Shown here in pieces: positions 43,935-54,025 of a stretch of 64,000 bases of DNA. The notes beneath the pieces were generated by a model, which saw only the letters and a list, made by a program, of their open reading frames with translations, was not told the DNA's origin and did not search any database. Where the stretch lies: assembly GCA_016893485.2 (NCBI GenBank), contig JAFEKX020000001.1, positions 2,046,001-2,110,000 of the forward strand, in the 5' to 3' direction. The stretch comes from Streptomyces sp. P3. GTDB lineage: Bacteria; Actinomycetota; Actinomycetes; Streptomycetales; Streptomycetaceae. The stretch's first letter is position 1. Every line of letters starts with the position of its first letter. Position numbers and translations under genes: made by a program.

Positions 43935-44473
43935 TCAGAGCTGGAGCAGCGCCTCCAGGGAGCCCCCTTGCAGCGTCGGCTCCAGCCGGGCCCGGCCGTT
44001 CAGGAAACCCAGCTCCATGAGGACGGCGACGCCCGCGATCTCGGCGCCCGCCCTGCGGATCAGCTGCAGGGAGGCCTCGGCGGTGCCGCCGGTGGCCAGG
44101 ACGTCGTCGACGACCAGGACGCGGTCACCGGCGCTCAGGTCCTCGGCGTGCACCTCGATCTCGGCGGAGCCGTACTCCAGGTCGTACGCCTGGCTGAGGG
44201 TGGCTCCGGGAGCTTGCCCGCCTTGCGCACGGGGATGAAGCCGACGCCGGCGCGGATGGCCACCAGGGCGCCCAGGATGAACCCGCGGGCCTCCAGGCCT
44301 ACGACCTTGGTGGCGCCGGTGCTCACCACGACCTCGGCGAGGGCGTCCGTGAGCGCCGTGAACGCGGCCGGGTCCGCCAGGAGCAGGGTGATGTCCTTGA
44401 ACACCACACCCGGCTCCGGGTAGTCGGCCACATCGCGGATACGGCTGAGCAGCAGCTCCTGGATGTCGGTCAT
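43935..44473 (-). CDS. apt: Adenine phosphoribosyltransferase (one frameshift)
   Basis: Salvages adenine to AMP with PRPP. Start ATG 44471-44473 overlaps the secF stop. Visible: DYPEPGVVFKDITLLLADP, GLEARGFILGALVA, PVRKAGKLPG and the PRPP loop VLVVDDVLATGGTAEASLQL. One C lost near 44208 separates KLPGATLSQAYDLEYGSAEI into two frames. Corrected length is 179 residues. Its coupling to secF and placement before relA follow the actinobacterial norm. Confidence 0.93.
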
Positions 44474-45591
44474 CGGCGCTTCCCCGAGGGGCGGCCGCGG
44501 CCGCGGTTGCGGGACGCCGGCTGGGTGCGCGGGCCGACGACGGCTGCCGCGTCCTCGGGCTCGTCGTCGTAGTCGTCGTCCGACGCGGTGACCTCGGGCT
44601 CGACCGGCTCGCCCTGCGCGGCGGCCTGGGCCCGCTTGGCGAGGACGCGCTTCTTCAGCGCCTTCATCTGCGGCTCGGCCTCCTTGAGGTCGGCGACGAG
44701 CGGCGTGGCGATGAAGATCGAGGAGTACGCACCGGCCGCGAGGCCGACGAACAGCGACAGCGAGATGTCGTTGAGGACACCCGCGCCGAGGAAGCCGCCG
44801 CCGATGAACAGCAGGGCCGCGACCGGGAGCAGCGCGACGACCGTGGTGTTGATGGAACGCACCAGGGTGCCGTTGATCGAGCGGTTGGCGATGTCGCTGT
44901 AGGTCCAGCGGGTCTGCTTGGTGATGTCCTTGGTCTGCTCCTTGAGGCTGTCGAAGACGACGACCGTGTCGTAGAGCGAGTAACCGAGGATGGTTAGCAG
45001 ACCGATCACCGTGCCGGGCGTGACCTCGAAGCCGACGAGGGCGTAGATCCCGATGGTGATGGTGATGTCGTGGATCAGGGCGACGAGCGCGGCCAGGGCC
45101 ATGCGCCACTCGAAGGCGATCGCCAGATAGATCACGACCAGCACCATGAAGATCGCCAGGCCCTCCCAGGCCTTGTTGGCGACCTGGTCACCCCAGCTGG
45201 GGCCGACCAGGTCGGCGGCGATGCTCTCGGAGCTGGTGCCGAGGTCCTTGGCCAGCTTGGCCTTGATGCTGTCGGACTTGTCGGTGTCGATGCCCGCGAT
45301 CTGGATGCGGAGGCTGCCGTCGCCGAGCTTCTGGACGACCGCGTCGTGGCCGGAGGCGTCCTCGGCGTACTTCTCGGCCTGGCTGACCGAGGCGCTCATG
45401 TTCTTCGGCGTGGTGAACGCGGCGCCGCCCTGGAACTCGATGCCCATGTTCAGGCCGCGCACCGTCAGGCCGAGGATGGCCGTGATGGTGATCAGGATCG
45501 AGATGCCGTACCAGATCTTGCGATTGCCGACGAAGTCGTACCCGACCTCGCCACGGTGCAGTCGGGCGCCGAGGTTGCCGAGTTTCGACAT
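44470..45591 (-). CDS. secF: Protein translocase subunit SecF
   Basis: 373 residues, intact. With SecD uses the proton gradient to complete Sec-dependent export. Start 45591 (MSKLGNLGARLHRGEVGYDF). Six helices; the SecF signature is seen around NMGIEFQGGAAFTT and the later VIGLLTILGYSLYDTVVVFD segment. The C-terminal tail of about 65 residues is charged and low-complexity (DDDYDDEPEDAA then RNRGRGRPSGKRR). One base separates it from secD and its stop overlaps apt. Confidence 0.96.
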   Translation of the reverse strand: MSKLGNLGARLHRGEVGYDFVGNRKIWYGISILITITAILGLTVRGLNMGIEFQGGAAFTTPKNMSASVSQAEKYAEDASGHDAVVQKLGDGSLRIQIAGIDTDKSDSIKAKLAKDLGTSSESIAADLVGPSWGDQVANKAWEGLAIFMVLVVIYLAIAFEWRMALAALVALIHDITITIGIYALVGFEVTPGTVIGLLTILGYSLYDTVVVFDSLKEQTKDITKQTRWTYSDIANRSINGTLVRSINTTVVALLPVAALLFIGGGFLGAGVLNDISLSLFVGLAAGAYSSIFIATPLVADLKEAEPQMKALKKRVLAKRAQAAAQGEPVEPEVTASDDDYDDEPEDAAAVVGPRTQPASRNRGRGRPSGKRR

Positions 45592-45592
45592 C

Positions 45593-47341
45593 TCACGCCT
45601 CCTTCGGGTCGACGGGGGCGGAGGGACGGCGGGTGCGGCGCAGGGGCGGCTTGGCGCCGAGTGCCTTCGGGTCCAGGCCGGAGTACTTGTGGCCGTTCGC
45701 GAAGAACTTGCGGCGGGCGAGGATCGTCATCAGCGGCTTGGTGAAGAGGAAGACGACGACGACGTCGAGCACGGTGGTCAGGCCGAGGGTGAACGCGAAG
45801 CCCTGGACCTTGCCGACGGTGACGATGAACAGCACCGCGGCGGCGAGGAACGACACGAAGTCCGAGACCAGGATGGTGCGCCGGGCACGCGGCCAGGCCC
45901 GCTCGACGGCGGGACGCAGCGAGCGGCCCTCACGGATCTCGTCCCGGATGCGTTCGAAGAACACGATGAACGAGTCCGCGGTGATACCGATCGCGACGAT
46001 GGCACCGCAGACCGCCGGGAGGTTCAGCGCGAAGCCGATGCCCGGGCCGAGCAGCGCCATGATCACGTATGTGAGGATCGCGGAGACCAGCAGCGAGGGG
46101 ATCGCGATGACCGACAGGCCGCGGTAGAAGATCAGCAGGTAGATGACGACCAGCGCGAGGCCGATCGCGCCCGCGATCAGACCGGCGTGCAGCTGCTCAC
46201 CGCCGAGGGCCGCGGTCACCGTGGTGACGCTGTCCTCCTTGAAGGTCAGCGGCAGGGCGCCGTAGGACAGCATGTTGGCGAGGCTCTGGGCCTCTTCCTG
46301 GGTGAAGCTGCCGGAGATCTCCGCGTTGCCGCCCGTGATGGACGAGCTGACGTACGGGCTGGAGACGACCTGGCCGTCGAGGACGATGCCGAACTCGTTC
46401 TGCGGGGTGGTGTTCTTCGCCAGCTCGCCGGTGATCGACGCGAACTTGTCGGAACCCTTCCCCGTGAAGTCCATGGTGACCTGCCAGCCGGCGGCGGTCG
46501 TCGTGTTGTAGACGGCCTGCGCCTTCTTGACGTCCGTGCCGTCTACGGCGGCGGGACCGAGCAGGTACTTGTACCAGACGCCGGAGACCTTGCCGCAGGC
46601 GACGGTCGCTTCCTTGGCGGTGGCGTCCTTGCCCGCGGTGTTCTGGACCGCCTTCTTGGAGCAGTCGAGCGCGGTGTACTGGGCCTCCAGCTTGGTGGCG
46701 GCCGCGCTGGCGGCGCTGGAGCTGTTCGCCGACGGGGTGGCGCTGGGGCTCGCGGAGGAGGAGGCGTCGGCCTTCAGCGCGTCGCTGGCGGCGCGGCCCT
46801 GAGAGGTGGCGGTGGCCGTCGGGGTCGCGGAGCTCGAGGAGGAACCGGTCGCCTTGGGGGTGGCCGAGCTCGAAGAGCTGCCGGACGCGCTGCTGGACGC
46901 GCTCGGCGAGGGGCTCGCCGTCGCGGCGCCCGCGGACGCCTCCGTGGCCAGGACCGGGCGGAAGTACAGCTTGGCCGTGGTGCCGACCTGCTGGCGCGCT
47001 TCCTCCGAGTTCGTGCCCTTGGGGATGTTGACGATGATGTTCCTGCTGCCCTGCGTCTGGACCTCGGCCTCCGAGACACCAAGACCATTGACACGGCGGT
47101 TCATGATGTCGACCGCGGTGTCCATGTTGGTCTTGTTGATCGCGGACTCCTGGCCCTTCTCCGGGACGGCCCGGAGGGTGATGCTCGTGCCGCCGGCCAG
47201 GTCGATGCCGAGACGCGGAGTGTCGTGCCCGGATGCGAACATGCCACCGGTGAGCGCCACGATGGCGATCAGGATGAGGGCCAGCGAGCGCCCCGGCTTG
47301 CTCTGGGCGCTCGCGCTACGGCCCCTCTTAGGTGCTGCCAC
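45593..47341 (-). CDS. secD: Protein translocase subunit SecD with Ser/Ala-rich insertion
   Basis: 582 residues, intact. Start GTG 47339-47341. First helix at about 18-35, then the signature DTPRLGIDLAGGTSITLRAV, the periplasmic P1 domain, and the cluster of helices with LAGAIGLALVVIYLLIFY-type sequence, ITADSFIVFFERIRDE and VLDVVVVFLFTKPLM. Residues 134-217 form a low-complexity insertion of Ser, Ala, Thr and Pro inside P1, longer than in SecD from enteric bacteria but known in Streptomyces. The C-terminus is basic ([18 protein letters not shown]). Confidence 0.95.
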   Translation of the reverse strand: MAAPKRGRSASAQSKPGRSLALILIAIVALTGGMFASGHDTPRLGIDLAGGTSITLRAVPEKGQESAINKTNMDTAVDIMNRRVNGLGVSEAEVQTQGSRNIIVNIPKGTNSEEARQQVGTTAKLYFRPVLATEASAGAATASPSPSASSSASGSSSSSATPKATGSSSSSATPTATATSQGRAASDALKADASSSASPSATPSANSSSAASAAATKLEAQYTALDCSKKAVQNTAGKDATAKEATVACGKVSGVWYKYLLGPAAVDGTDVKKAQAVYNTTTAAGWQVTMDFTGKGSDKFASITGELAKNTTPQNEFGIVLDGQVVSSPYVSSSITGGNAEISGSFTQEEAQSLANMLSYGALPLTFKEDSVTTVTAALGGEQLHAGLIAGAIGLALVVIYLLIFYRGLSVIAIPSLLVSAILTYVIMALLGPGIGFALNLPAVCGAIVAIGITADSFIVFFERIRDEIREGRSLRPAVERAWPRARRTILVSDFVSFLAAAVLFIVTVGKVQGFAFTLGLTTVLDVVVVFLFTKPLMTILARRKFFANGHKYSGLDPKALGAKPPLRRTRRPSAPVDPKEA

Positions 47342-47482
47342 CTTCTCGTACTCCCTCTCGGGCCGCTCGGCGCCGGGTCAGCGCGGCTGCGGCCATGACA
47401 TGGTGTCGGGATCCCGTGCGAGCGACGCACGTGCCCGGGTGCGCGGGGCGCGAGCGGGTCGCGCCGCGCTCCCGGGACGTTA

Positions 47483-47989
47483 CTACTTCGCGTCGGAGTC
47501 GCCGTCGGTCTTCTTCGGCTCTTCTTCCGTCTTCGCCTCGGCGGCCTCGGCCGGTTCCTCGGTGGCGTCGGCCGGCTCGACGGCCGCGTCCTTCTTGCCG
47601 AGGTCGATGGGCTTGTCGTCGGAAGAGTCGGCGGCGGGCTCGTCGGTCTCGGTGAGGGAGGAAGCGTCGTCCGGGACGATGTTGGCGTCGTCCTTCAGGT
47701 CGTGCTCGACGCCGTGGACGATGCGGTTGTACTCGTCGTCGGTGAGGACGGCGCCGATCGCGTTCTTCGCGAAGAGAAGCTCGACGCCCGGGCCCGCGTC
47801 GAGAAGGACCGTCTCCTCGTTGACCTCCTTGACCGTCGCGTACACGCCCCCGATCGTGCGGACGCCGGTGCCGGGCTGCATGTCATTACGCATCGACGCG
47901 GCCGCCTGCTGCTTGCGCTTGGCAGAGCGGGTCATCAGGAACATGGCCCCGATGAGCACGATGAAGGGGAGGAGGGTCACGATATTCAC
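47483..47989 (-). CDS. yajC: Preprotein translocase subunit YajC
   Basis: 168 residues from GTG 47987-47989 ([20 protein letters not shown]), behind AAGGAA; the frame stays open to 48070 but the upstream part lacks family similarity. Single N-terminal helix, YajC core ([28 protein letters not shown] end), then about 70 acidic and Ala-rich residues. Auxiliary member of the SecDF complex. 141 bases separate it from secD. Confidence 0.93.
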   Translation of the reverse strand: MNIVTLLPFIVLIGAMFLMTRSAKRKQQAAASMRNDMQPGTGVRTIGGVYATVKEVNEETVLLDAGPGVELLFAKNAIGAVLTDDEYNRIVHGVEHDLKDDANIVPDDASSLTETDEPAADSSDDKPIDLGKKDAAVEPADATEEPAEAAEAKTEEEPKKTDGDSDAK

Positions 47990-48153
47990 GGGACGGAATT
48001 TCCTTCGCACGACCGCGGCGGTGAGCGGCCTGGTGGATGGGGTGGTCGGCGCCGCCCACAAAGGCGGCATCGGCGGAGTCTAAGCGAGTCCACGCTGATG
48101 GAACAACGCTCAGCATGGCACCGGGGTTCCTGCCCCGGCCAGTGCCCCCGCCG

Positions 48154-49219
48154 TCACGCCCCGAACAGGTCCCCTTGTCCGTTTCCCCGGTTGACGCGCG
48201 GGGCGGGTGAGGCCGAGATGCGCCCACGCGGCCGGGGTGGCGACGCGTCCGCGGGGGGTGCGGGCCAGCAGTCCCTCCCGTACGAGGAAGGGTTCGGCGA
48301 CCTCTTCGACGGTCTCGCGCTCCTCCCCACGGCGACGGCGAGCGTGGACAGGCCGACCGGTCCGCCGCCGAACAGCTTGAGCAGGGCTTCGAGGACACCC
48401 CGGTCGAGCCGGTCGAGGCCGCGGCCGTCGACCTCGTAGACCTTGAGGGCGGCCCCGGCGATGTCCTGGGTGATGAAGCCGTCGGCCTTGACCTGCGCGT
48501 AGTCCCGGACGCGGCGCAGCAGCCGGTTGGCGATGCGGGGCGTGCCGCGGGAGCGGCCGGCGATCTCGGCGGCCCCGGCCGGGTCGATCTCCACGTCGAG
48601 GAGGTTGGCCGAGCGGTGGATGACGCGCTCCAGCTCGGCGGGTTCGTAGAACTCCATGTGCGCGGTGAAGCCGAAGCGGTCGCGCAGCGGGGCGGCAGCA
48701 GTCCCGCGCGCGTGGTGGCGCCGACCAGGGTGAACGGGGGCAGCTCCAGCGGGATCGCGGTGGCGCCGGGGCCCTTGCCGACGATGACGTCGACGCGGAA
48801 GTCCTCCATCGCCATGTAGAGCATCTCTTCGGCGGGCCGCGACATGCGGTGGATCTCGTCGAGGAAGAGGACCTCGCCCTCCTGGAGGGAGGAGAGGATC
48901 GCGGCGAGGTCGCCGGCGTGCTGGATGGCGGGGCCGCTGGTGATGCGGATGGGGCGCCCATCTCGGCCGCGATGATCATCGACAGGGTGGTCTTGCCGAG
49001 GCCGGGGGCGCCGGAGAGCAGCACGTGGTCGGCGGTGGCGCCACGCGCGCGTGCGGCGCGGAGCACCAGGTCGAGCTGTTCGCGGACCTTCTCCTGGCCG
49101 ATGAACTCGCCCAGGTCCTTGGGGCGCAGGGCGGCCTCGACGGCCTGGTCCTCGCGGTCGGCGACCGAGCCCACCAGCCGCTCGGCGGCGGTCTCGTCGG
49201 TCGTGTCGTCCCAGTTCAC
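48154..49219 (-). CDS. ruvB: Holliday junction branch-migration helicase RuvB (four indels)
   Basis: Hexameric AAA+ motor of RuvAB. Start GTG 49217-49219 ([20 protein letters not shown]) behind AGGAGA. Walker [11 protein letters not shown], Walker [10 protein letters not shown], sensor [20 protein letters not shown] and winged helix region ([20 protein letters not shown]) are visible. Losses near 48957 ([17 protein letters not shown]), 48690 ([20 protein letters not shown]) and 48327 ([20 protein letters not shown]); a gained C near 48196 before [14 protein letters not shown], the natural C-terminus. Corrected length is 355 residues. The alternative end in another frame at 48110 ([14 protein letters not shown]) looks spurious. 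Confidence 0.92.
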
Positions 49220-49380
49220 TGACGGTTCTCCTAAGCGGACTCGGTGAAATCGACTGCGGTTCGACAGCGCCAGGACGGGGCGTGAGGCTCTGTCGACGTG
49301 CGGCCACCGCCGCCGACGCGACCAGCCACGCCGGCGGTGCAGACGCTCCACGGACCCATCCCGCACATCCCGCGGAGCGC

Positions 49381-49985
49381 TCAGCGGGCGCGGTTCAGGG
49401 TCTGCAGGGCGGCCTTGAGCAACTGCCCCACCTGCGGCGCTCCTTCGGCGGCCTCGGCCTGCGGTGCCACGGCGGACACGGCCTCGTCTGCCTCGCGGGT
49501 CGCGTACCCGAGGCCGATGAGGGCGGCGTGCAGCTGGTCGCGCCAGCCGCTGGTGACCGGGGCGCCGACCGCGGGGCTGCCGACCGGCGCGCCGAGCCGG
49601 TCCTTGAACTCCAGCAGCAGCTTCTGTGCGCCCTTCTTGCCGATGCCCGGCACCGCCATCAGCGCCTTCTCGTCCCCGGAGGCGACGGCCCGGCGCAGTG
49701 CGTCCGGGGTGTGCACGGCGAGCATGGCCTGCGCGAGCCGGGGCCGACGCCGGTCGCGGTCTGGAGCAGCTCGAAGATCTGGCGTTCGTCGTCGTCCACG
49801 AAACCGTACAGGGTGAGCGAGTCCTCCCGGACGACCAGGGAGGTGGCGAGCTTGGCGGGCTTGCCGAGCCGGAGCGTGGACAGGGTGTTCGGCGTGCACT
49901 GGACGGCCATGCCGACACCGCCGACCTCGAGCACCGCGGTGTCGGGGGCGAGTGCGGCGACCGTGCCGCTGACGAAGGCGATCAT
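49381..49985 (-). CDS. ruvA: Holliday junction DNA-binding protein RuvA (one frameshift)
   Basis: Tetrameric junction-binding partner of RuvB. Start ATG 49983-49985 ([20 protein letters not shown]) overlaps the ruvC stop. N-terminal OB domain with [20 protein letters not shown], helix-hairpin-helix repeats ([37 protein letters not shown]) and the RuvB-binding C-terminal domain ([20 protein letters not shown]). One C missing near 49742 within GVGPRLAQ breaks the frame. Corrected length is 201 residues. Confidence 0.94.
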
Positions 49986-50583
49986 GCGGTACGGCCTTTC
50001 GGGGCTTGCCGGGTGTTCGGGGCGTGCGGGGTCTTCAGGGTGCCGGCCGCGTGCTGGGCGACGGCCTGCTGGAGGCGGTTCTGGGCGACCGCCTGCTGGA
50101 GGCGGTTGGTCGCGGGGCCCCGCCAGATGTGACAGATCGCCAGCGCGAGGGCGTCGGCCGCGTCGGCGGGCCTGGGGGTGCGTCGAGCCGGAGCAGCCGG
50201 GTCACCATGGCGCCGACCTGGGCCTTGTCGGCACGGCCGCTGCCGGTGACGGCGGCCTTGACCTCGCTGGGGGTGTGCAGGGCGACCGGGATGCCGCGGC
50301 GGGCGGCGCACAGCATCGCGACGGCGCTGGCCTGGGCGGTGCCCATCACCGTACGGACGTTGTGCTGGCTGAACACGCGCTCCACGGCGACGAATTCGGG
50401 CCGGTGTTCGTCAAGCCACGCTTCGATGCCCTGCTCGATGGCGACCAGGCGCAGGCCCAACTCGGCGTCCGCCGGGGTCCGTACGACACCGACGCCGACC
50501 ATGGTGAGCGGCCGGCCCGCGACGCCGTCGACGACGCCGACACCGCATCGCGTCAGTCCGGGGTCCACCCCGAGTACTCGCAC
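49982..50583 (-). CDS. ruvC: Holliday junction resolvase RuvC (one frameshift, duplicated C-terminal peptide)
   Basis: Endonuclease that cuts four-way junctions. Start GTG 50581-50583 ([20 protein letters not shown]) with catalytic Asp7 in [23 protein letters not shown] (Glu) and [13 protein letters not shown] (acidic pair). One C lost near 50180 separates [20 protein letters not shown]. The tail contains NRLQQAVAQ twice in tandem, encoded by an almost exact 27-bp duplication, followed by a Pro/Thr-rich end. Corrected length is 200 residues. It overlaps ruvA by ATGA. Confidence 0.93.
50054..50107 (-). repeat. 27-bp tandem duplication within ruvC
   Basis: CTGGGCGA(C)...GGCGGTT is present at 50054-50080 and 50081-50107 with one mismatch. 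It is in frame and duplicates nine residues in the C-terminal extension of RuvC, outside the catalytic core. Confidence 0.8.
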
Positions 50584-50689
50584 GCCAACCCCCTCGTTCG
50601 ACAGCCTGTTTGTGCAGGCTATCGGGTGTCACTGACAAAGCGACGGGCCGACGGGTGTGTCCCGTCGGCCCGTTCGGCTTGTCGGCTGC

Positions 50690-51442
50690 TCAGGCGTCGA
50701 CCTTCTCCATGACCTCGTCGCTGACGTCGAAGTTGGCGAAGACGTTCTGCACGTCGTCGCTGTCCTCCAGGGCGTCGATCAGCTTGAAGATCTTGCGGGC
50801 GCCGTCCTCGTCGAGCTCGACCTGCATGGTCGGGACGAAGTTGGCGTCGGCGGAGTCGTAGTCGATGCCGGCGTCCTGGAGCGCGGTGCGGACCGCGACC
50901 AGGTCGGTGGCCTCGGAGATGACCTCGAAGGTGTCACCCAGGTCGTTGACCTCTTCGGCGCCGGCGTCGAGCACGGCACCGAGGACGTCGTCCTCACCCA
51001 GCTCGCCCTTGGGGACGATGACGACGCCCTTGCGGTTGAAGAGGTACGACACGGAGCCGGGGTCGGCCATGTTCCCGCCGTTGCGGGTCATGGCGACGCG
51101 GACGTCCGAGGCGGCGCGGTTGCGGTTGTCGGTGAGGCACTCGATGAGCACCGCGACACCGTTCGGGCCGTAACCCTCGTACATGATCGTCTCGTAGTCG
51201 GCGCCACCGGCCTCGAGACCGGCACCGCGCTTGACCGCGGAGTCGATGTTCTTGTTCGGAACCGAGCTCTTCTTGGCCTTCTGGATGGCGTCGAACAGCG
51301 TCGGGTTGCCGGACACATCGGCGCCGCCGGTACGGGCCGCGACCTCGATGTTCTTGATCATCTTCGCGAAGAGCTTGCCGCGCTTGGCATCGATCACGGC
51401 CTTCTTGTGCTTCGTCGTAGCCCATTTAGAGTGGCCGGACAT
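50690..51442 (-). CDS. YebC/PmpR-family transcriptional regulatory protein / translation factor
   Basis: 250 residues, intact. Start ATG 51440-51442 ([20 protein letters not shown]). The family core is present throughout: [36 protein letters not shown] at the C-terminus. YebC proteins were named as regulators, and recent work assigns at least some of them to relief of ribosome stalling at prolines; which applies here is not decided by sequence. Its position between pdxT and ruvC is conserved in actinobacteria. Confidence 0.94.
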   Translation of the reverse strand: MSGHSKWATTKHKKAVIDAKRGKLFAKMIKNIEVAARTGGADVSGNPTLFDAIQKAKKSSVPNKNIDSAVKRGAGLEAGGADYETIMYEGYGPNGVAVLIECLTDNRNRAASDVRVAMTRNGGNMADPGSVSYLFNRKGVVIVPKGELGEDDVLGAVLDAGAEEVNDLGDTFEVISEATDLVAVRTALQDAGIDYDSADANFVPTMQVELDEDGARKIFKLIDALEDSDDVQNVFANFDVSDEVMEKVDA

Positions 51443-51493
51443 CTGCCTGTCTCCTTCGCGTAACCCAACTCTTTACGAACCCCAGAGATCCTA

Positions 51494-52107
51494 CTAGGAC
51501 CCCGGAGCCAGGTTCGCGCGCACCATGTCGACGAACAGGGAGTGCACGCGGTGGTCGCCGGTCAGTTCCGGGTGGAACGACGTGGCGAGCGCGTTGCCCT
51601 GGCGGACCGCGACGATGTGGCCCTCGTGTTCGGCGAGGACCTCGGTCTCGGCACCGACGGACTCGACCCAGGGGGCGCGGATGAAGACGCCCTCCACAGG
51701 ATCGCCCTCAACGCCCCGGACGTCGACAGCTGCTTCGAAGGATTCGTTCTGCCGTCCGAAGGCGTTGCGGCGCACGATCATGTCGATGCCGCCGATCGTC
51801 TCCTGGCCCGAGCGCGGGTCGAGGATCTTGTCGGCGAGCATGATCAGGCCGGCGCAGGTGCCGTAGACGGGCATACCGGCACGCACGCGCGTGCGCAGCG
51901 GGTCCATCACTCCGAAGAGGACGGCCAGCTTGGAGATGGTGGTCGACTCACCCCGGGGATGACGAGACCGTCCACCTCGGCGAGTTCCTCGGGGCGCCTG
52001 ACCTGCCTGGCCACGGCGTCGGCCGCGGCCAGGGCGATCAGGTGCTCCCGTACGTCGCCCTGGAGAGCGAGGACGCCGATGACAGGGGCTGAAGAAACAT
52101 CCGCCAT
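51494..52107 (-). CDS. pdxT: Pyridoxal 5'-phosphate synthase glutaminase subunit PdxT (one frameshift)
   Basis: Supplies ammonia to PdxS for de novo vitamin B6 synthesis. Start ATG 52105-52107 ([20 protein letters not shown]). GGESTTIS oxyanion region, catalytic Cys in [25 protein letters not shown] and His in [14 protein letters not shown] are visible. One G missing near 51953 breaks [19 protein letters not shown]. Corrected length is 204 residues. It is 6 bases downstream of pdxS. Confidence 0.94.
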
Positions 52108-52113
52108 GGGTGG

Positions 52114-53023
52114 TTACCAGCCGCGGTTGGCGTAGCGCTCGGTCTCGGGGAGGGTGTCGCAGTTGATGCCGACCATGGCCTCGCCGAGGTTGCGGGACGC
52201 GTCCGCGATGATCTTCGGGTCGTCGTAGAAGGTGGTCGCCTTCACGATGGCGGCGGCGCGCTTGGCCGGGTCGCCGGACTTGAAGATGCCGGAGCCGACG
52301 AAGACGCCCTCGGCGCCGAGCTGGCGCATCAGGGCCGCGTCGGCGGGGTGGCGACGCCGCCGGCGGAGAACAGCACGACCGGGAGCTTGCCGAGCTCGGC
52401 GACCTCGCGGACGATCTCGTACGGGGCGCGCAGCTCCTTGGCGGCGGCGTACAGCTCGTTGTTGTCGAAGCCGCGCAGCTTGGCGATCTCGTTCTTGATC
52501 TGGCGCAGGTGGCGGACCGCCTCGACGACGTTGCCGGTGCCGGCCTCGCCCTTGGAGCGGATCATCGCGGCGCCCTCGGCGATGCGGCGCAGGGCCTCGC
52601 CCAGGTTGGTCGCACCACAGACGAAGGGGGTCGTGAAGGCCCACTTGTCGGAGTGGTTGACCTCGTCGGCCGGGGTGAGGACCTCGGACTCGTCGATGTA
52701 GTCGACGCCGAGGGACTGCAGGACCTGGGCCTCGACGAAGTGGCCGATACGGGACTTGGCCATGACCGGGATGGAGACCGCCTCGATGATCTCCTCGATC
52801 ATCGTCGGATCGGACATCCGGGCCACTCCGCCGTCCTTGCGGATGTCGGCGGGGACCCGCTCCAGGGCCATGACGGCCACGGCGCCGGCGTCCTCGGCGA
52901 TCTTCGCCTGCTCGGCGTTGACCACGTCCATGATCACCCCGCCCTTGAGCTGCTCGGCCATCCCGCGCTTCACGCGCGCGGTGCCGGTCTCGGGGTCTGG
53001 GCGGAGCTGGGGGTGCTGGACAC
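52114..53023 (-). CDS. pdxS: Pyridoxal 5'-phosphate synthase lyase subunit PdxS (two frameshifts)
   Basis: Builds PLP from ribose 5-phosphate, glyceraldehyde 3-phosphate and ammonia. Start GTG 53021-53023 with GAGG eight bases upstream. N-terminus [20 protein letters not shown] is read across a loss near 52996; then [20 protein letters not shown] with the ribose-binding Asp, [14 protein letters not shown], and [18 protein letters not shown] second loss near 52350 splits [20 protein letters not shown]. The TIM barrel is otherwise complete; corrected length is 303 residues. Confidence 0.95.
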
Positions 53024-53149
53024 GGGGTGACCTCACTCGGTGAAAGAGGGTTTCTGCAGTACCGAGGAAACGGGAGAGGTGCAGGCCACAGCAAGGGCCA
53101 ATGAACAGCCGGTGGATCGTTTTCGAACCGCGGCGCTCCGGAGCGAGCG

Positions 53150-53691
53150 CTATGCGGCCCGGTCCACCAACGCCGCCGGGGGCTCGTCGTCCATCTCGAA
53201 GGCCATCGGGAAGGGCGCGTGTCCGGCCAGCCGGAACCAGCGGACCTTGCGGTGCCGGCGCAGGGCGCGGGCCGCGCGTACGGCGTCGTTGTGGAAGCGC
53301 CGGGCCATGGGTACCCGCCGTACCGCCTCGGTGAGTTCGTGAGCCGCCGCCTCTCCCCAGGTGCCTCGCGGACGCCCTCCACCTGCGGGGCCTCCGCGAA
53401 GACGGCACGCAGGGCCTGGCTCAACTCGCTCTCGGCGACCTCCCGTTGCTCCTCCTCGGCCTGCCGGGCGGCGTGCGCGGCTTCGTAGAGGACGATCGAG
53501 GCGGCCGGGTCGAGGACTCCGGACGTGGCCAGTTCCTGGGTCACCGAGGCGCGGCGCAGCAGCTGGGCGTCCAGTGCCGCGCGGGCCGCGTCGATCCGGG
53601 TGTGGAGCCGGTCGAGCCGTCCCGCGGTCCAGCTCAGGTACAGGCCGATCGCGACGACGGCTACGAGGATCCAGATCAGGGTTGCGGTCAC
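53150..53691 (-). CDS. Membrane-anchored protein with LemA-like start (one frameshift)
   Basis: 180 residues after correction. GTG 53689-53691 ([20 protein letters not shown]) is preferred to a TTG nine bases upstream. One N-terminal helix, then a long charged helical region ([40 protein letters not shown]) like LemA-family coiled coils, and a basic end ([20 protein letters not shown]). One G missing near 53361 separates [20 protein letters not shown]. Conserved in Streptomyces between pdxS and pimA; function unknown. Confidence 0.75.
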
Positions 53692-53783
53692 GGGCCGCAA
53701 GCCTACGGGGCCGTTCCACTCGGGTTGAACGGGTCTCGTGCGGGGAGTTGGTGGGCGCGTTCTGGGGGCTGCCGCCCCCAGAC

Positions 53784-53878
53784 CCCCGCTTCGGCCTGGA
53801 CGGCCTCGTCCTCAATCGCCGGACGGGCTGGATCTACCAGCCCGTCTCAAGAAGGCGGCGTTCTCAGTCCCGCGCCAA
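53784..53878. repeat. 95-bp direct repeat, copy 1 (duplicated 3' end of pimA)
   Basis: 92 of 95 bases match 53931-54025, with copy starts 147 bases apart. It includes the last codons and stop of the glycosyltransferase gene (RARD-end sequence) as a non-coding relic, a hairpin (GACGGGCTGG / CCAGCCCGTC) and part of the dispersed REP-like core. It lies in the 319-base stretch between the membrane protein and pimA, which otherwise holds nothing supported. Confidence 0.85.
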
Positions 53879-53930
53879 CGGGATTCCTGCGGGGTGTTCG
53901 TGTGGGCGCCGTGAGGGCTGCCGTCCCCGC

Positions 53931-54025
53931 CCCCGCTTCGGCCAGGACGGCCTCGTCCTCGAACGCCGGACGGGCTGGATCTACCAGCCCGTCTCAAGAA
54001 GGCGGCGTTCTCAGTCCCGCGCCAA
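53931..54025. repeat. 95-bp direct repeat, copy 2 (contains the pimA stop)
   Basis: Partner of 53784-53878. The last 15 bases lie inside the pimA coding region, including its TGA at 54011-54013. The shared hairpin probably terminates pimA transcription, so the duplication gives two terminator copies in series. Confidence 0.85.

Noticed and set aside
45146..47398. 750-codon plus-strand open frame opposite secF-secD
   Set aside because: Antisense shadow; secD and secF are intact and conserved on the minus strand.
48110..48153. Alternative RuvB end [14 protein letters not shown]
   Set aside because: The other frame ends [10 protein letters not shown], which fits RuvB C-termini and restores a whole codon count with one extra C removed near 48196.
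53762..54025. CRISPR-like repeat array
   Set aside because: Only two copies of a 95-base unit, one of them inside a coding end, with no evenly spaced short repeats and no cas genes.
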